From the NCBI GenBank assembly GCA_010909165.1, contig MU008191.1, forward strand, positions 186,001 to 250,000: a stretch of DNA of 64,000 bases. The letters run 5' to 3'. Made by a program: the position numbers and the translations under genes. Every line of letters begins with the position of its first letter. Position 1 is the stretch's first letter. The notes below the pieces were generated by a model. It worked only from the letters and a program-made list of their open reading frames with translations, was not told where the DNA came from and did not search any database. Below are positions 1 through 9,499 of the stretch, one piece after another. This DNA is from Anthoceros angustus. Its lineage: Eukaryota > Streptophyta > Anthocerotopsida > Anthocerotales > Anthocerotaceae.

Positions 1-888
1 AGGCCTGCCCTGCACAAGATGCCAGGTTGTTTCAAGTACTCCATGACAAGATGCAATCACAAAACAGGGTCCGTCAATCTCAACTAGTTACCTCTGAAGG
101 CGCAGACACTGTACTGTACAACCTTCTGCTCATGAAAGAACTGCCATGCTGCTCTCTGGACAGCCAGGTGAAAATCTGCTAAAGCCACAAGTTCTGGTCA
201 CTGCATGCACAGCAAAGAGGAGCAACGAGATGGCAGGTTCGCATATTCCGCACCGCATTCTGTCGCAACTTCGTTGTAGAAATAGTGGACAGTCCATCCC
301 AGCCAGCGGAATTGGAGCACGCCGAGTGATGACATCGTGCTGAGAACCGTCGATCGAGCTGCATGCAAACGGAGCTCCCTTGCAGGCATACTCGCAAATA
401 ATCAGCTGATTTGGTGGGAGACAAACTGGCAGAGGCAGAATTGGTGGGACAGGCAGGCGTGAAAGTGCTTCTGGACGGGGCAAGGGCAGCCTGAACGCCA
501 GCTTCAAACGCGATCGGTAGAGATGACACAGCACACAGATGCGACTTGTACAAGTGACCTACAAGAGGAAGAAGGCGCGAGATGTGTCCAACACCTGCCA
601 TTGCGGCCAAAAGAACCACAGGATTTCCCAGCGATTCTGCCAATGCGGGCGCTACACAAACCACAAACTCAACCAAGACTCGCGTTGATCTCCACTCAAT
701 TCAGCGACGGGGAAAGAAAAGACTGTACAGCGAACGAGAGCAGAAATTGCCTGTGCAGGCGCGGTCTCTGAGGAAGAGCGGCTTCGTGCTTTGTGAGGTA
801 GATAGGTTAGAACTTCACAAGCCTGACCTCGGGTTGGGACGGGTTTTCCACACATCCACGGATTGTCAAGCCTGATATCTTCGTGTTG
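1..888. other. upstream region, no gene recognised
   Basis: One plus-strand frame is open from the window edge to a TAA at 180-182 and could be the end of an exon lying outside the window, but I see no family similarity in it. The rest, up to the deoxyhypusine synthase start, holds only short overlapping frames. It presumably contains that gene's promoter, but no clear TATA box or other element stands out. Confidence 0.4.
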
Positions 889-2061
889 ATGGCGAGCGAG
901 AGCGTGCCGGCGGAAGCTGTGCAGAATGTGCTGCGGGCGTCATCGCTGGCGGGGCTCGAGGGCCGGCAATCCGTGTCCGGGTTCGAGTTCAACAATGGGC
1001 TGGACTACGGGGGCTTGCTGCAGGCCATGCAGCACACAGGTTTCCAGGCGTCGCAGCTGGGGAGGGCGGTGGAGGAGGTGAACCGGATGCTGGACTGGAG
1101 GCTGAGCGACGAGCCCGTGGAGGAGGGGAGCAGCGAGGCGGAGCAGGATGCGGGCTTCAGGGCTTCGGTGCGGTGCAAGCTCTTTCTGGGGTGCACATCC
1201 AACCTGGTGTCGTCGGGGGTGCGGGAGAGCATCCGGTACCTGGTGGAGCATAGGATGGTGGACGTGCTGGTCACCACGGCCGGGGGAATCGAGGAGGACA
1301 TCATCAAATGCCTGGCTCCCACCTACATGGGGGACTTCACCCTGCCCGGGGCCCAGCTGCGGGCTCAGGGGCTGAACCGGATTGGGAACCTGCTGGTGCC
1401 CAACGACAACTACTGCAAGTTCGAGGACTGGGTGATGCCGGTGCTGGACAGGCTGCTGGCCGAGCAGAGGGAGCAGGGGGTGCTGTGGACGCCGTCCACA
1501 GTGATTGCCAGGCTGGGCAGGGAGATCGACAACCCTAGCTCCATTTTGTACTGGGCTCAGAGGAACGGTGTCCCGGTGTTCTGCCCTGCGCTCACCGATG
1601 GCTCTCTTGGGGACATGATCTACTTCCACTCCTACCGGAACCCGGGCCTGGTGATCGATATTGTGCAGGACATTGCGCGGATGAACGGGGAGGCTGTGCA
1701 CGCTGCCCCGCGCAAGACCGGCATCATCGTGCTCGGAGGCGGCCTGCCCAAGCACCATATCTGCAACGCGAACCTGATGAGGAACGGTGCGGATTTTTCC
1801 GTCTTCATCAACACCGCGCAGGAGTATGATGGGAGCGATTCCGGAGCTTCTCCGGACGAAGCCGTGTCTTGGGGGAAAATTCGGGGCTCCGCCAAGCCGA
1901 TTAAGGTGCATTGTGACGCCACCATCGCCTTCCCTTTGCTGGTTGCCCAGACCTTCGTCCCAAGAGTTCTCCGGGAGCAGGCACGGCGGCAGGAAGCCCC
2001 TAAACCCTCAGCTTTCATTTTAGGGTCTCAAGAGGATTGCATGCGCATACAAATATGCTGA
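889..2061 (+). CDS. DHS: deoxyhypusine synthase, intronless
   Basis: Predicted 390-residue deoxyhypusine synthase (EC 2.5.1.46), a cytosolic NAD-dependent enzyme that moves the butylamine part of spermidine onto one lysine of eIF5A, the first step of hypusine formation. The whole family runs through without a break: the N-terminal LDYGGLL and [11 protein letters not shown] segments, [55 protein letters not shown], and the active-site stretch [20 protein letters not shown], whose lysine (about residue 288) forms the enzyme-substrate imine. [20 protein letters not shown] follows. The first ATG in frame is at 889; the codons before it are GTG and TTG. About 25 residues after the conserved LLVAQTF end look like an unconserved tail. 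There are no introns, whereas characterised plant DHS genes are split, so a retrocopy or intron loss is possible. Codon use is GC-rich compared with the flanks. Confidence 0.93.
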   Translation: MASESVPAEAVQNVLRASSLAGLEGRQSVSGFEFNNGLDYGGLLQAMQHTGFQASQLGRAVEEVNRMLDWRLSDEPVEEGSSEAEQDAGFRASVRCKLFLGCTSNLVSSGVRESIRYLVEHRMVDVLVTTAGGIEEDIIKCLAPTYMGDFTLPGAQLRAQGLNRIGNLLVPNDNYCKFEDWVMPVLDRLLAEQREQGVLWTPSTVIARLGREIDNPSSILYWAQRNGVPVFCPALTDGSLGDMIYFHSYRNPGLVIDIVQDIARMNGEAVHAAPRKTGIIVLGGGLPKHHICNANLMRNGADFSVFINTAQEYDGSDSGASPDEAVSWGKIRGSAKPIKVHCDATIAFPLLVAQTFVPRVLREQARRQEAPKPSAFILGSQEDCMRIQIC

Positions 2062-2610
2062 GCATGGTGAGAATTCGATGAGAAACACAGCTTTCGCTGC
2101 CACCTTCCCTCATTCCATGCACATAGACGCTGCAGATATGCCAGCCGCACCTGAGCCCCGTAAGACGTGACCCACAAGGAGAGTCCACTGACACCATGCC
2201 CAAACGGTAGAACATGTGCTCTTCGTGTCAGATTGAGATGGGGACGGTTCCACACACATTAAGAGCCAAATGATTGTTTCTCTCCTTATTCAAAGCAAGC
2301 CCAATGCCAACAGACATCTGTTCTTGTCGCTCGGCACCGCGGAGCTTTGCACATCGACAATTAGCATTCCGGAGCAGCGTGCACCCTGGAGGAACAACAG
2401 CTTGAATGAGGTGGGTGCCTCATGTTTGTTGTACCCGATGCTTTGACAGAGAAAGAAAGGTTCCTCCGGTCCTGAACTGCTGTTTGCTGATGGTCGCACC
2501 ATTTCATATTGTTTCAAAGGTGCACGCCGATTTCAGACCCTGTACACACCATGCATGGGTTCACGGGAAGCATGGACCAGGAGAGACTCTGACTTCTGCC
2601 ACTGATCGTT
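2062..2610. other. intergenic, nothing rec recognised
   Basis: Spacer between the deoxyhypusine synthase stop and the degenerate PPR locus. Only short unconserved frames are seen. There is no convincing poly-A tract after the DHS stop that would mark a retrocopy. Confidence 0.5.
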
Positions 2611-4029
2611 ATGAGCCGGCGTCGAAGAATGGTGGAAGGTCCATTTCCGCCACTGAGCTGCTTTTGCCACTGTGTTTTTTCTGGGGCACGCAGGTTAGAG
2701 TCCTGGGATACCCACTTTGTTTGGACAGCCTCTCACAAATGCAGGGTGGCACAGTGTGAAGCAGATGTTGATGTGGGAACAGCATTTGAGGATGCAGAGG
2801 TCGTTGAAGCTGTCACGCCTTTGGAGATCCTGGTGGACCAAGGGTCTTATGTTTCCCTGCATCTTTTCTATGATGCAGTCAGAAAGTGCATGGCAGACAA
2901 GTTTCTGGTTCATGGCAGTCATGTTCATGCTGTCAGTGGTAGAAGTGGATACCAGTCCAACACCTTTTTGGCCAACAACATCATCCGGATGTATGCGGCC
3001 CACAAGAAATTGCAGGAAGCAAAGACGTGTTTGCTCACCATGGTGCACCAAATTTTTATATGTGGTTTTCCATTATCTCAGCTCATGTTGAACTTGGACA
3101 GGGTGCGCAGGCTATACAACTGTGTGCAAAAATGCCGCTATCAGCTATTGAGCCCACCGGCGGTTGAGAACAATGTGTTTGTTGGCAACGGCATAGTGGA
3201 TATGTCTGCAAAATGTGGCAGCTTGGACGATGCTCGCAGGGTTTTCGACTGTTTGACGACAAAAGATGTGGTCTCATGGAATACGATGATTTCAGGCCAT
3301 GTCCAGCATGGGCAAGTTGAGGCCTGTCTCTCTCTTGATGCTCATATGTGTCTGGAGCACACCACTGCATCTGATAATGTTACATTTCTGTGCATTTTGA
3401 AAGCATGTGCCAGCATTGGAGCGTTACATCAGGGCAGCAAGCTCAATGCCCTCACGCTGGAAGGGGACTCGATGGCAGATCTTGCTATCGCAAATTGCCT
3501 GGTGGACATGTATGCCAAATGCGGAAGCTTGAATGACGCTCGCAGAGTCTTTGACACGCTTGCTTCCAAAGAAGTTGTGACATGGACTTCAATGATTGCG
3601 GGATATGCTGAGCATGGTTTTGGTCGAGAAACCCTTGCAACATATGCGCAGATGCAATCGAAATGCACTACCCCATCTGAAAGCGTTATGCTTGCCTCCC
3701 TTTTAAAATCCTGTGCGGGCATTGAGTGTATCCCGTGATCATTTCTTGAGGGTAAGAGATTCTTGTCACCGGTGATGCAGAAGGACGGAATTATTCCAGC
3801 CAATCATGTTACATTTGTGTGCCTTTTGAAAGCATGTGTCAGCATTGGAGCTCTACGTGAGGGCGAAGATCCATTCGCAGATACAAAACAGAGGTTTGGA
3901 AGATGATGTTATTGGCAACTGCTTGGTGGACATGTATGCAAAATGTGGCAGCCTAGACAAAGCACGCTCAGTGTTTGACAGCTTACCAACAAAAGATGTG
4001 GTTACATGGAATGCATGTCCACCAGGACA

Positions 4030-4085
4030 GGAAAGAGCTCGGTTTCGAATCCCCAGTCTTGAACCTGGGAATGAAGGTGCTTTCC
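4030..4085. repeat. 56-bp imperfect hairpin at the inversion junction
   Basis: Between the plus-strand and inverted PPR pieces lies a segment that is not PPR. Its ends are inverted repeats (GGAAAG ... CTTTCC) and it contains an inner stem CCCAG ... CTGGG with an 8-base loop. GGTTTCGAATCCCC on the plus strand and CAGGTTCAAGACTG on the minus strand resemble tRNA B-box/T-arm sequences. It is too short for a tRNA and no anticodon arm can be drawn. A remnant of a tRNA-derived or foldback element is possible. Confidence 0.4.
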
Positions 4086-4107
4086 CTGCTGTAAAGCCCC
4101 AAAACTT

Positions 4108-4510
4108 TTTCTCAGCATATCCGACAATCATCGCAGTCCATGTCACCACATCTCTTACCGGCAGTCTGTCAAAAACCATGCGTGCATCCTCTAAACTCCC
4201 ACATTTGGCGTACATGTCAACCAGGCAGTTGCGGATGACAATATCGAGTTCAAGCCCTTTGCACTGGATCTGGGAGTGAATTTGTCTCCCCTGATGCAAA
4301 TCTCCAACACTGACACATGCTTGCAAGAGGCAGGTAAGCAAAAGAACATCAGCACTTACGATGCCCCGCTGTTGCATACTTGCGTAGAGAAGAGAGAGAG
4401 GCTCTTCACCACATCCATGCTGAGCTTAACCATCAATGATCGCAGTCCATGCCACCACGTCTTTTGTGGTCAAATTGTTAAAGTTCTGGCACTTCTTGTA
4501 CATGTCCCCT
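4108..4510 (-). pseudogene. inverted PPR segment inside the PPR pseudogene
   Basis: Reading the minus strand from about 4510 down to 4108 gives PPR repeats in register: a KDVVAWTAII segment interrupted by a stop, then LLQACVSVGDLHQGRQIHSQ, NCLVDMYAKCGSLEDARMVF and DVVTWTAMIVGYAE. The flanking PPR coding is on the plus strand, so about 400 bp was inverted, or a second PPR copy was inserted backwards. Similarity ends abruptly at about 4108, beside the hairpin spacer. Confidence 0.75.
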
Positions 4511-5012
4511 TGGAGAACATGCCTTCAATCATGTGGTGCATCTTCAGCCGAAGCACTCCGCTGCATATGTGTTGATGGCACACATTTATGCTGGTGCTGA
4601 TTTGTTGGATCATGCATGGGAGGTGCACAGGCGCATGGAAGACCCCGGGTTGAGTTGGATCGAGCGTCACCACCAAGTACACATTTTTGTGGTAGGAGAC
4701 TGCCAGAGTCCTCGGCATAAGCAACTGACTGACTTGCTGAAGAGTTTAGGATCGCAGCTGGAGGAGATAAGACCGCTCTAAACCCCCCATGCGCGATAGT
4801 AGAACAAGAACGCCTGTTCCCATTTCCAGCATCATCTGGCCGCATCAGCTCGCCTGTTCTCTATTGCGGTACGGCCCGCTATTTCTTGTCATCAAAAGAA
4901 TGAACATAGAAAGGATTGGCAGGCTTGGTTTTCAATTACGCAATACCGGTGCTATTTCTGACCGAAACGTGAACAGCCCTTCAGCGAGCGCATCTCCGTA
5001 TCCGCCTCCACA

Positions 5013-5093
5013 GGCATCTCACGATAAAAGGGATAATACGGCATCTCACGATAAAAGGGATAATAAGGCATCTCACGATAAAAGGGATAATAA
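5013..5093. repeat. 27-bp tandem repeat, three copies
   Basis: Three head-to-tail units start at 5013, 5040 and 5067, each beginning GGCATCTCACGATAAAAGGG. They differ only at the last base of the first unit. There are no spacers, so it is not a CRISPR array. Confidence 0.9.
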
Positions 5094-5515
5094 TAACGTC
5101 GACAACAATCGGGCAACGAAGTCTTGATTGGCTTGTCGGGTATACCCCATATCACGCAGAAGACCTGCGTAGCAACTGTGGTCCTACTTAGACTAGCATC
5201 CGGGCATGGAAGTGTATGAGCCGTGTGTTCAGCACAAAGCGAACTATTCTTTCGCCTTTTACTAAAGAATACCGTGCGCGGGACACAAAAAGCGGCATAC
5301 TCCACTTTTTGGGCTGAGCCCTTCGGGGCTCTACAATTAAAACTTAAATCGGATCATAGCCATGGCTGACAGGTTACCGTGATTCCGCCATGTCTGATAT
5401 GTTGCCGCGATCCCGTTCCTTACGCCCCATGACTGAGCAGTGGCATCCTGCGTGATGTGATCCTCCCGTGCGGTCAAAACGAGTACGGTGTACGATGCTG
5501 CCAAAACGATTTTTT

Positions 5516-5798
5516 ACGATGCGGCTAAAACGAATTCGGGTTTGGTAAAAATTGTTACGATGCGGCCAAAACGAATTCGGGTTTGGTAAAAATTGCTACG
5601 ATGCGGCCAAAACGAATTCGGGTTTGGTAAAAATTGTTACGATGCGGCCAAAACGAATTCGGGTTTGGTAAAAATTGTTACGATGCGGCCAAAACGAATT
5701 CGGGTTTGGTAAAAATTGTTACGATGCGGCCAAAACGAATTCGGGTTTGGTAAAAATTGTTACGATGCGGCCAAAACGAATTCGAGTTTGGTAAAATT
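5516..5798. repeat. 41-bp minisatellite, about seven copies
   Basis: Six full units start at 5516, 5557, 5598, 5639, 5680 and 5721 and a shortened seventh starts at 5762. Each begins ACGATGCGGCCAAAACGAAT and continues TCGGGTTTGGTAAAAATTGT plus T. Internal copies are almost identical; the outer ones carry a few changes. A degenerate copy (ACGATGCTGCCAAAACGATT) lies just upstream at about 5491. The unit carries an EcoRI-type GAATTC palindrome. Length is not a multiple of three and no reading frame runs through. Confidence 0.92.
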
Positions 5799-6301
5799 AG
5801 ACTGTCTCACTTTTTGTGGCCACTCAAATTCCTAATCGTGTTTTGGGCCTCTCCCTCTCCCGCCCGCCTTTGAGCATTTATTTATTTTTTGTTTAGTATT
5901 TTCATGTAGATATTTTAAAGTACACATCGAAGTCGAGCATCAGGATTTTAATAGAGTAACATGTAGGAAACTAAGAATTGCTGGCTCAACTTACTCCTAT
6001 TTAGTCTAGTTAGAATACTAATTTAAAGTAATATATAGGGCACTAACAATTGGCATCTTAAGTTACTCCTCCTTAGTCTAGTTACGGGTTGTTGCCTGTG
6101 CTTTCATCTGATAATGCCATCACCCATGGTGGTTATTCTCACTATAACATCATTCTCCTAGTACCTCCGTTTCGAGTCGGTGAATGCCCTTAAAATATGG
6201 AAGAGTTAACCCTAGAGGATGGACATACTCGTTTTGAGTGGTTTATTTCAAGTGGTGAACGCCCTTAAAATATGAGATAGTTAACTTCTAGAGTAATGAA
6301 C

Positions 6302-8656
6302 CTACTCATTTTCAATGGTTTTGGGTGCATTCTGAGCTCTAAGAGTGTGTACACTGCCCTTCTTGAGCTGAAGGTTTACCTTTTCCAAAAGGTCGTACAG
6401 TTCCTCGTGTTGCGAGTGGTTATCTCCAACCACAAACGAGTACACTTCCTGGTCATGCTCAATCCAACTCTGGGCAGGATCCTTCCAGGTACCTTGCTTC
6501 TCCATTAGCCTATGCAACTCCGTTGCATGTTCGGAGATGCCAGCGGCAGCATATATCTGTGACATCAACAGATATGGGGCGGCATCCTTACGGTCCAGAT
6601 GCACTGCACATTCAAATGCCTGTTCTCCCAGAACTGCGTTGCCATGTTTTCGACACCCACCCAGCAAACACAGCCACAAGGCCCGATTAGGCTGCATTGG
6701 CATTGTGAGCAGCATGTTTTCTACCTGCTTGAAATGTCCTGCACGTGCAAAGAGGTCTATCATACTGACGTAGTGATCGATTGCTGGAGTTATGCCATGA
6801 TCTCTGCTCATGGAGTTGAAATACACCACCCCTTGGTCCACTAGACCAGCATGTCGACATGCAGAAAGAAGTGCAAGGAAGGTAACCGCGTCAGGCTTCC
6901 TCCCGGCTAGTTGCATTCTCTCATAGCATTGCAGGGCTTCCTTAGAGCATCCGTGCTGAGCATATCCCGCAAGCATCGTGTTCCAAGCCACCACATCCCT
7001 GCTGGGTAGTGTCTCAAAAACTCCGCAGGCACCATCGAGGTTCCCGCATTTCGCATACATGTCCAACAGGCAGTTGCCAATAAGCTCATCGGCCTGCAGT
7101 CCTTTTTCTTGAATATGGGAGTGTATGTCCATACCTTGGTGCAAGGCTCCAATACTAGCACATGCTTTCAAAAGGCACATCCATGTAACCTGATTCGGGA
7201 CACAAACACCCTCCTGCTGCATATTTGAATAAAGGCTAAGGGATTCTTGGCCAAGCCCATGCTGAGCATAGCCTGCAAGCAGTGCGTTCCATGTCACCAC
7301 ATCTCTTGCAGGCATCTTGTCGAACACCCTACGGGAATATTCTAAGCTCCCACATTTTGCATACATGTCTACAAGACTGTTCCCGACAACAAGGTCTGCC
7401 CCCAATCCCTGGCCAAGAATCTGAGCGTGAAGCTGTTCACCTTGATGTAGAGCTCCAACCCTGGCACAAGCTTTCAAAAGACAAACAAATGTGACATGAT
7501 CGGCTGGACTAACGCCATCCTTCTGCATATCAGCATACAGCATGAGACATTCTTGACCCCACCCTTCCTTAGCATATCCTGCAATCATGGCAGTCCATGC
7601 GATAACGTCTTTCAGGGGCAACATGTCAAACACATGGCGAGCATCCTCAAGGCTGCCGCATTTTGCGTACATGTCCACCAGGCAGCTGCCAAGAACCACA
7701 TCAGCTTCCCAGCCCCTTCTCTGAATCTGGGAGTGAAGCTCCTTGCCCTGATGTAAAGCTCCAAAGCTGGCACACGCTTTAAGGAGGCATACAAATGTGG
7801 ACTGATTACCTAAAATGGCACCCTCCTGTTGCATACTGGAGAATAGAGAAAACGACTCCTGACCACGCCCATGCTGAGCGTATCCTGCAATCATCGCATT
7901 CCATGACACCACGTCCTTGGAGGTTAAGCCGTCGAACACTATGCGGGCATCCTCTAAACTCCCACATTTTGCATACATGTTCACCAGGCTGCTACCAAGG
8001 AACACATTCAATTCACACTTGCTCTGCACAATATCAGCATGTACCTCCTTGCCCGATACGACATCTGCTGCTGCACCACAAGCTTTTAGCACCGCCACAA
8101 ACACGTAGGTGTTGGGCTTCACAGCTGACAGTTGCATCTGTTTATACAGTCGTATGACATGGGTGGGTTGCCCATATTCAGCATGTGCCAGAATAATGGA
8201 GAGCCACATGGAAGCATTGCGTGTAGCTACACTATCGAACACCTTAGTAGCTTGCTGCAAGCTACCACGAGAAGCATACATGCGAATGATGCGGTCTGCC
8301 AAGGACGTGTTTGAGAAGGACCCGCTTTTGAGTACAAGAGCATGAACACGCGTTCCCAGAACGCCATCCTTGTCAGCTGCACAACTTCTGAGGAGACAAT
8401 GGAACAGGGATGAAGATACATACGACCCTCGTGCCACCAGAAGGGCCAAGGCCTCAACGTCCTCACTGAGTCCCTCTCCACTCGATTCCCTCCAGGTTCC
8501 ATTCTTCAGGTGCGTGTCAGGCTCGGCTGCTCTTGCACTGTCAAAATTGCCATGGTTCAGGTTCGTATCCCCAAGTCTGTCTCCAAGGGCTTCACATGTT
8601 GGCAAAGCAGCTGAAGGACAGCGGAAGAAAACTGCACCTCTCAACAAAATTCCCAC
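6302..8656 (-). CDS. PLS-class PPR protein, E/E+ subgroup, no DYW domain
   Basis: A 784-codon intronless frame coding for a pentatricopeptide repeat protein of the PLS class, expected in plastids or mitochondria as a sequence-specific RNA-binding factor, typically for C-to-U editing. It has five P-L-S triplets of about 101 residues, each built as LLKACASxGALHQGKELHSQ, then LVDMYAKCGSLEDARxVF, then VVxWNAMIAGYAQHG, followed by a terminal SACRHAGLVDQG repeat. E and E+ motifs come next (APYLLMSQIYAAAGISEHAT, VYSFVVGDNHS) and the protein stops without a DYW deaminase, so a DYW partner in trans would be needed. The 5' end is unsettled: codon 1 here is GTG, the frame stays open back to a stop at 8774-8776, and the first ATG in frame lies near 8284, inside the first repeats. 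A spliced leader exon carrying the transit peptide is the likeliest answer; an ATG-started frame at 8963 is a candidate. It is transcribed away from the next PPR gene. Confidence 0.85.
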   Translation of the reverse strand: MGILLRGAVFFRCPSAALPTCEALGDRLGDTNLNHGNFDSARAAEPDTHLKNGTWRESSGEGLSEDVEALALLVARGSYVSSSLFHCLLRSCAADKDGVLGTRVHALVLKSGSFSNTSLADRIIRMYASRGSLQQATKVFDSVATRNASMWLSIILAHAEYGQPTHVIRLYKQMQLSAVKPNTYVFVAVLKACGAAADVVSGKEVHADIVQSKCELNVFLGSSLVNMYAKCGSLEDARIVFDGLTSKDVVSWNAMIAGYAQHGRGQESFSLFSSMQQEGAILGNQSTFVCLLKACASFGALHQGKELHSQIQRRGWEADVVLGSCLVDMYAKCGSLEDARHVFDMLPLKDVIAWTAMIAGYAKEGWGQECLMLYADMQKDGVSPADHVTFVCLLKACARVGALHQGEQLHAQILGQGLGADLVVGNSLVDMYAKCGSLEYSRRVFDKMPARDVVTWNALLAGYAQHGLGQESLSLYSNMQQEGVCVPNQVTWMCLLKACASIGALHQGMDIHSHIQEKGLQADELIGNCLLDMYAKCGNLDGACGVFETLPSRDVVAWNTMLAGYAQHGCSKEALQCYERMQLAGRKPDAVTFLALLSACRHAGLVDQGVVYFNSMSRDHGITPAIDHYVSMIDLFARAGHFKQVENMLLTMPMQPNRALWLCLLGGCRKHGNAVLGEQAFECAVHLDRKDAAPYLLMSQIYAAAGISEHATELHRLMEKQGTWKDPAQSWIEHDQEVYSFVVGDNHSQHEELYDLLEKVNLQLKKGSVHTLRAQNAPKTIENE

Positions 8657-8773
8657 TGCCAGCTCTGAGTTGGAATCTTCGTAGACATAGAATGTTTGCT
8701 GGTCCCAGCCCCTGTGTGGGTGGGCGTTCTCTGCGCTGTTGAAACGAACAACGGCTTGGAGACGTACAGCTGC

Positions 8774-9463
8774 TCAGGTGCCCATCACACAGATGGCAAA
8801 TGGATGGCACTGAATACTGATGTACCTTATGGGATGACAATCTGCTCTGCTCCGGTGCGCCCAGGGGCATCAACTGGTGCTTGCACAAGCTCTCCACATG
8901 GGAACCGAATTTGACTGGAACCAAGCGCCACCCAAGCCAATTGCCACCAAGACGACCACGCATCTCCCCTGTAACAGCTCATGGCAAAAGTCCTGCCAAG
9001 CTAATTGAGAGCCCCGATCAACTGTGACTGCAGGGCGGAGGAAAACCAACTGCCAGGGAGGGGGGAACAAGCTTGCGATTCAAATCAAAAATGCAATTTT
9101 GTGCAGCATCCGCTTCCATGGGGCTTGCTCCGACAGTTTTCCACCTGCTCCCCAGCGCCGTCTTCATCGCGTGGCACTGGGACTGCCCCTCAATGCAAAG
9201 CCGCAAATGAAGTTCCCTTCAAATGAGCGCGAGAAGAGCTGGTGAAACCGCCGCACATTTGACCCTGTTCCGCCCAACACAAGGTCGACCCAGCACTTGG
9301 AAGCTACGGTGTGGGCTCCTGTCATCGTTGAGGGGAACAGCAAACCATTTTCTTGAGCATCGACGACCTCCTTGTGTACATCATTCGACACCAACTCACC
9401 GTGCGGCAATACACGGGTGAGACGTTGGGTCCAATTTTCTTGTTGCCATGCTTGCCTAATTAG
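8774..9463. other. shared upstream region of two divergent PPR genes
   Basis: This spacer lies between the open frames of the divergent PPR genes. It probably holds both promoters and first exons. On the minus strand an ATG at 8963 opens an Arg/Ser-rich frame; on the plus strand an ATG at 9223 opens one starting MSARRAGETAAHLTLFRPTQ, with transit-peptide-like composition. A possible 3' splice site (CAATCGTGCAG) ends at about 9495. None of this is proven. Confidence 0.4.
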
Positions 9464-9499
9464 CTTTTCCGCCTTGAAATCCGTCAATCGTGCAGGGGG

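Larger units (their letters stand above)
2611..4781 (+). pseudogene. PLS-class PPR gene, disrupted
   Basis: Remains of a pentatricopeptide repeat gene of the same family as the two loci downstream. An ATG at 2611 opens a 375-codon frame with the family N-terminal module (VDQGSYVSLHLFYDAVRKC), then P-L-S repeats such as NCLVDMYAKCGSLNDARRVF and VVTWTSMIAGYAEHG, ending at a stop at 3736-3738. PPR coding resumes in another frame from about 3836 (NCLVDMYAKCGSLDKARSVF) and breaks at about 4013 after VVTWNA. From about 4108 to 4510 the PPR coding lies on the opposite strand. The C-terminal E/E+ part (AAYVLMAHIYAGADLLDHAW, then VHIFVVGD) returns on the plus strand at about 4533-4781. Some repeats are also degenerate (DMSAKCGS). 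Stop, frameshift, inversion and lost repeats together make a functional protein unlikely. The relatives are organelle RNA-editing or processing factors. Confidence 0.85.
4782..6301. other. intergenic, tandem repeats and AT-rich DNA
   Basis: No gene recognised. It contains two tandem arrays listed separately (27 bp and 41 bp units). From 5800 to 6300 the DNA is AT-rich and contains two diverged duplications: one around 5945-6080, where both halves hold 'TTACTCCT' and 'TTAGTCTAGTTA', and one around 6175-6300, where both hold 'CGCCCTTAAAATATG' or a close variant. This looks like decayed repetitive DNA. Confidence 0.5.

Noticed and set aside
940-1911. 323-codon minus-strand frame
   Set aside because: It is exactly antisense to deoxyhypusine synthase and has the His/Pro/Arg-rich look of GC-rich shadow frames.
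4030-4085. tRNA gene at the PPR inversion
   Set aside because: Only B-box-like parts are present; 56 bp is too short and no anticodon arm can be drawn.
5013-5093. CRISPR-like short repeats
   Set aside because: Units are directly adjacent with no spacers, in a plant nuclear genome.
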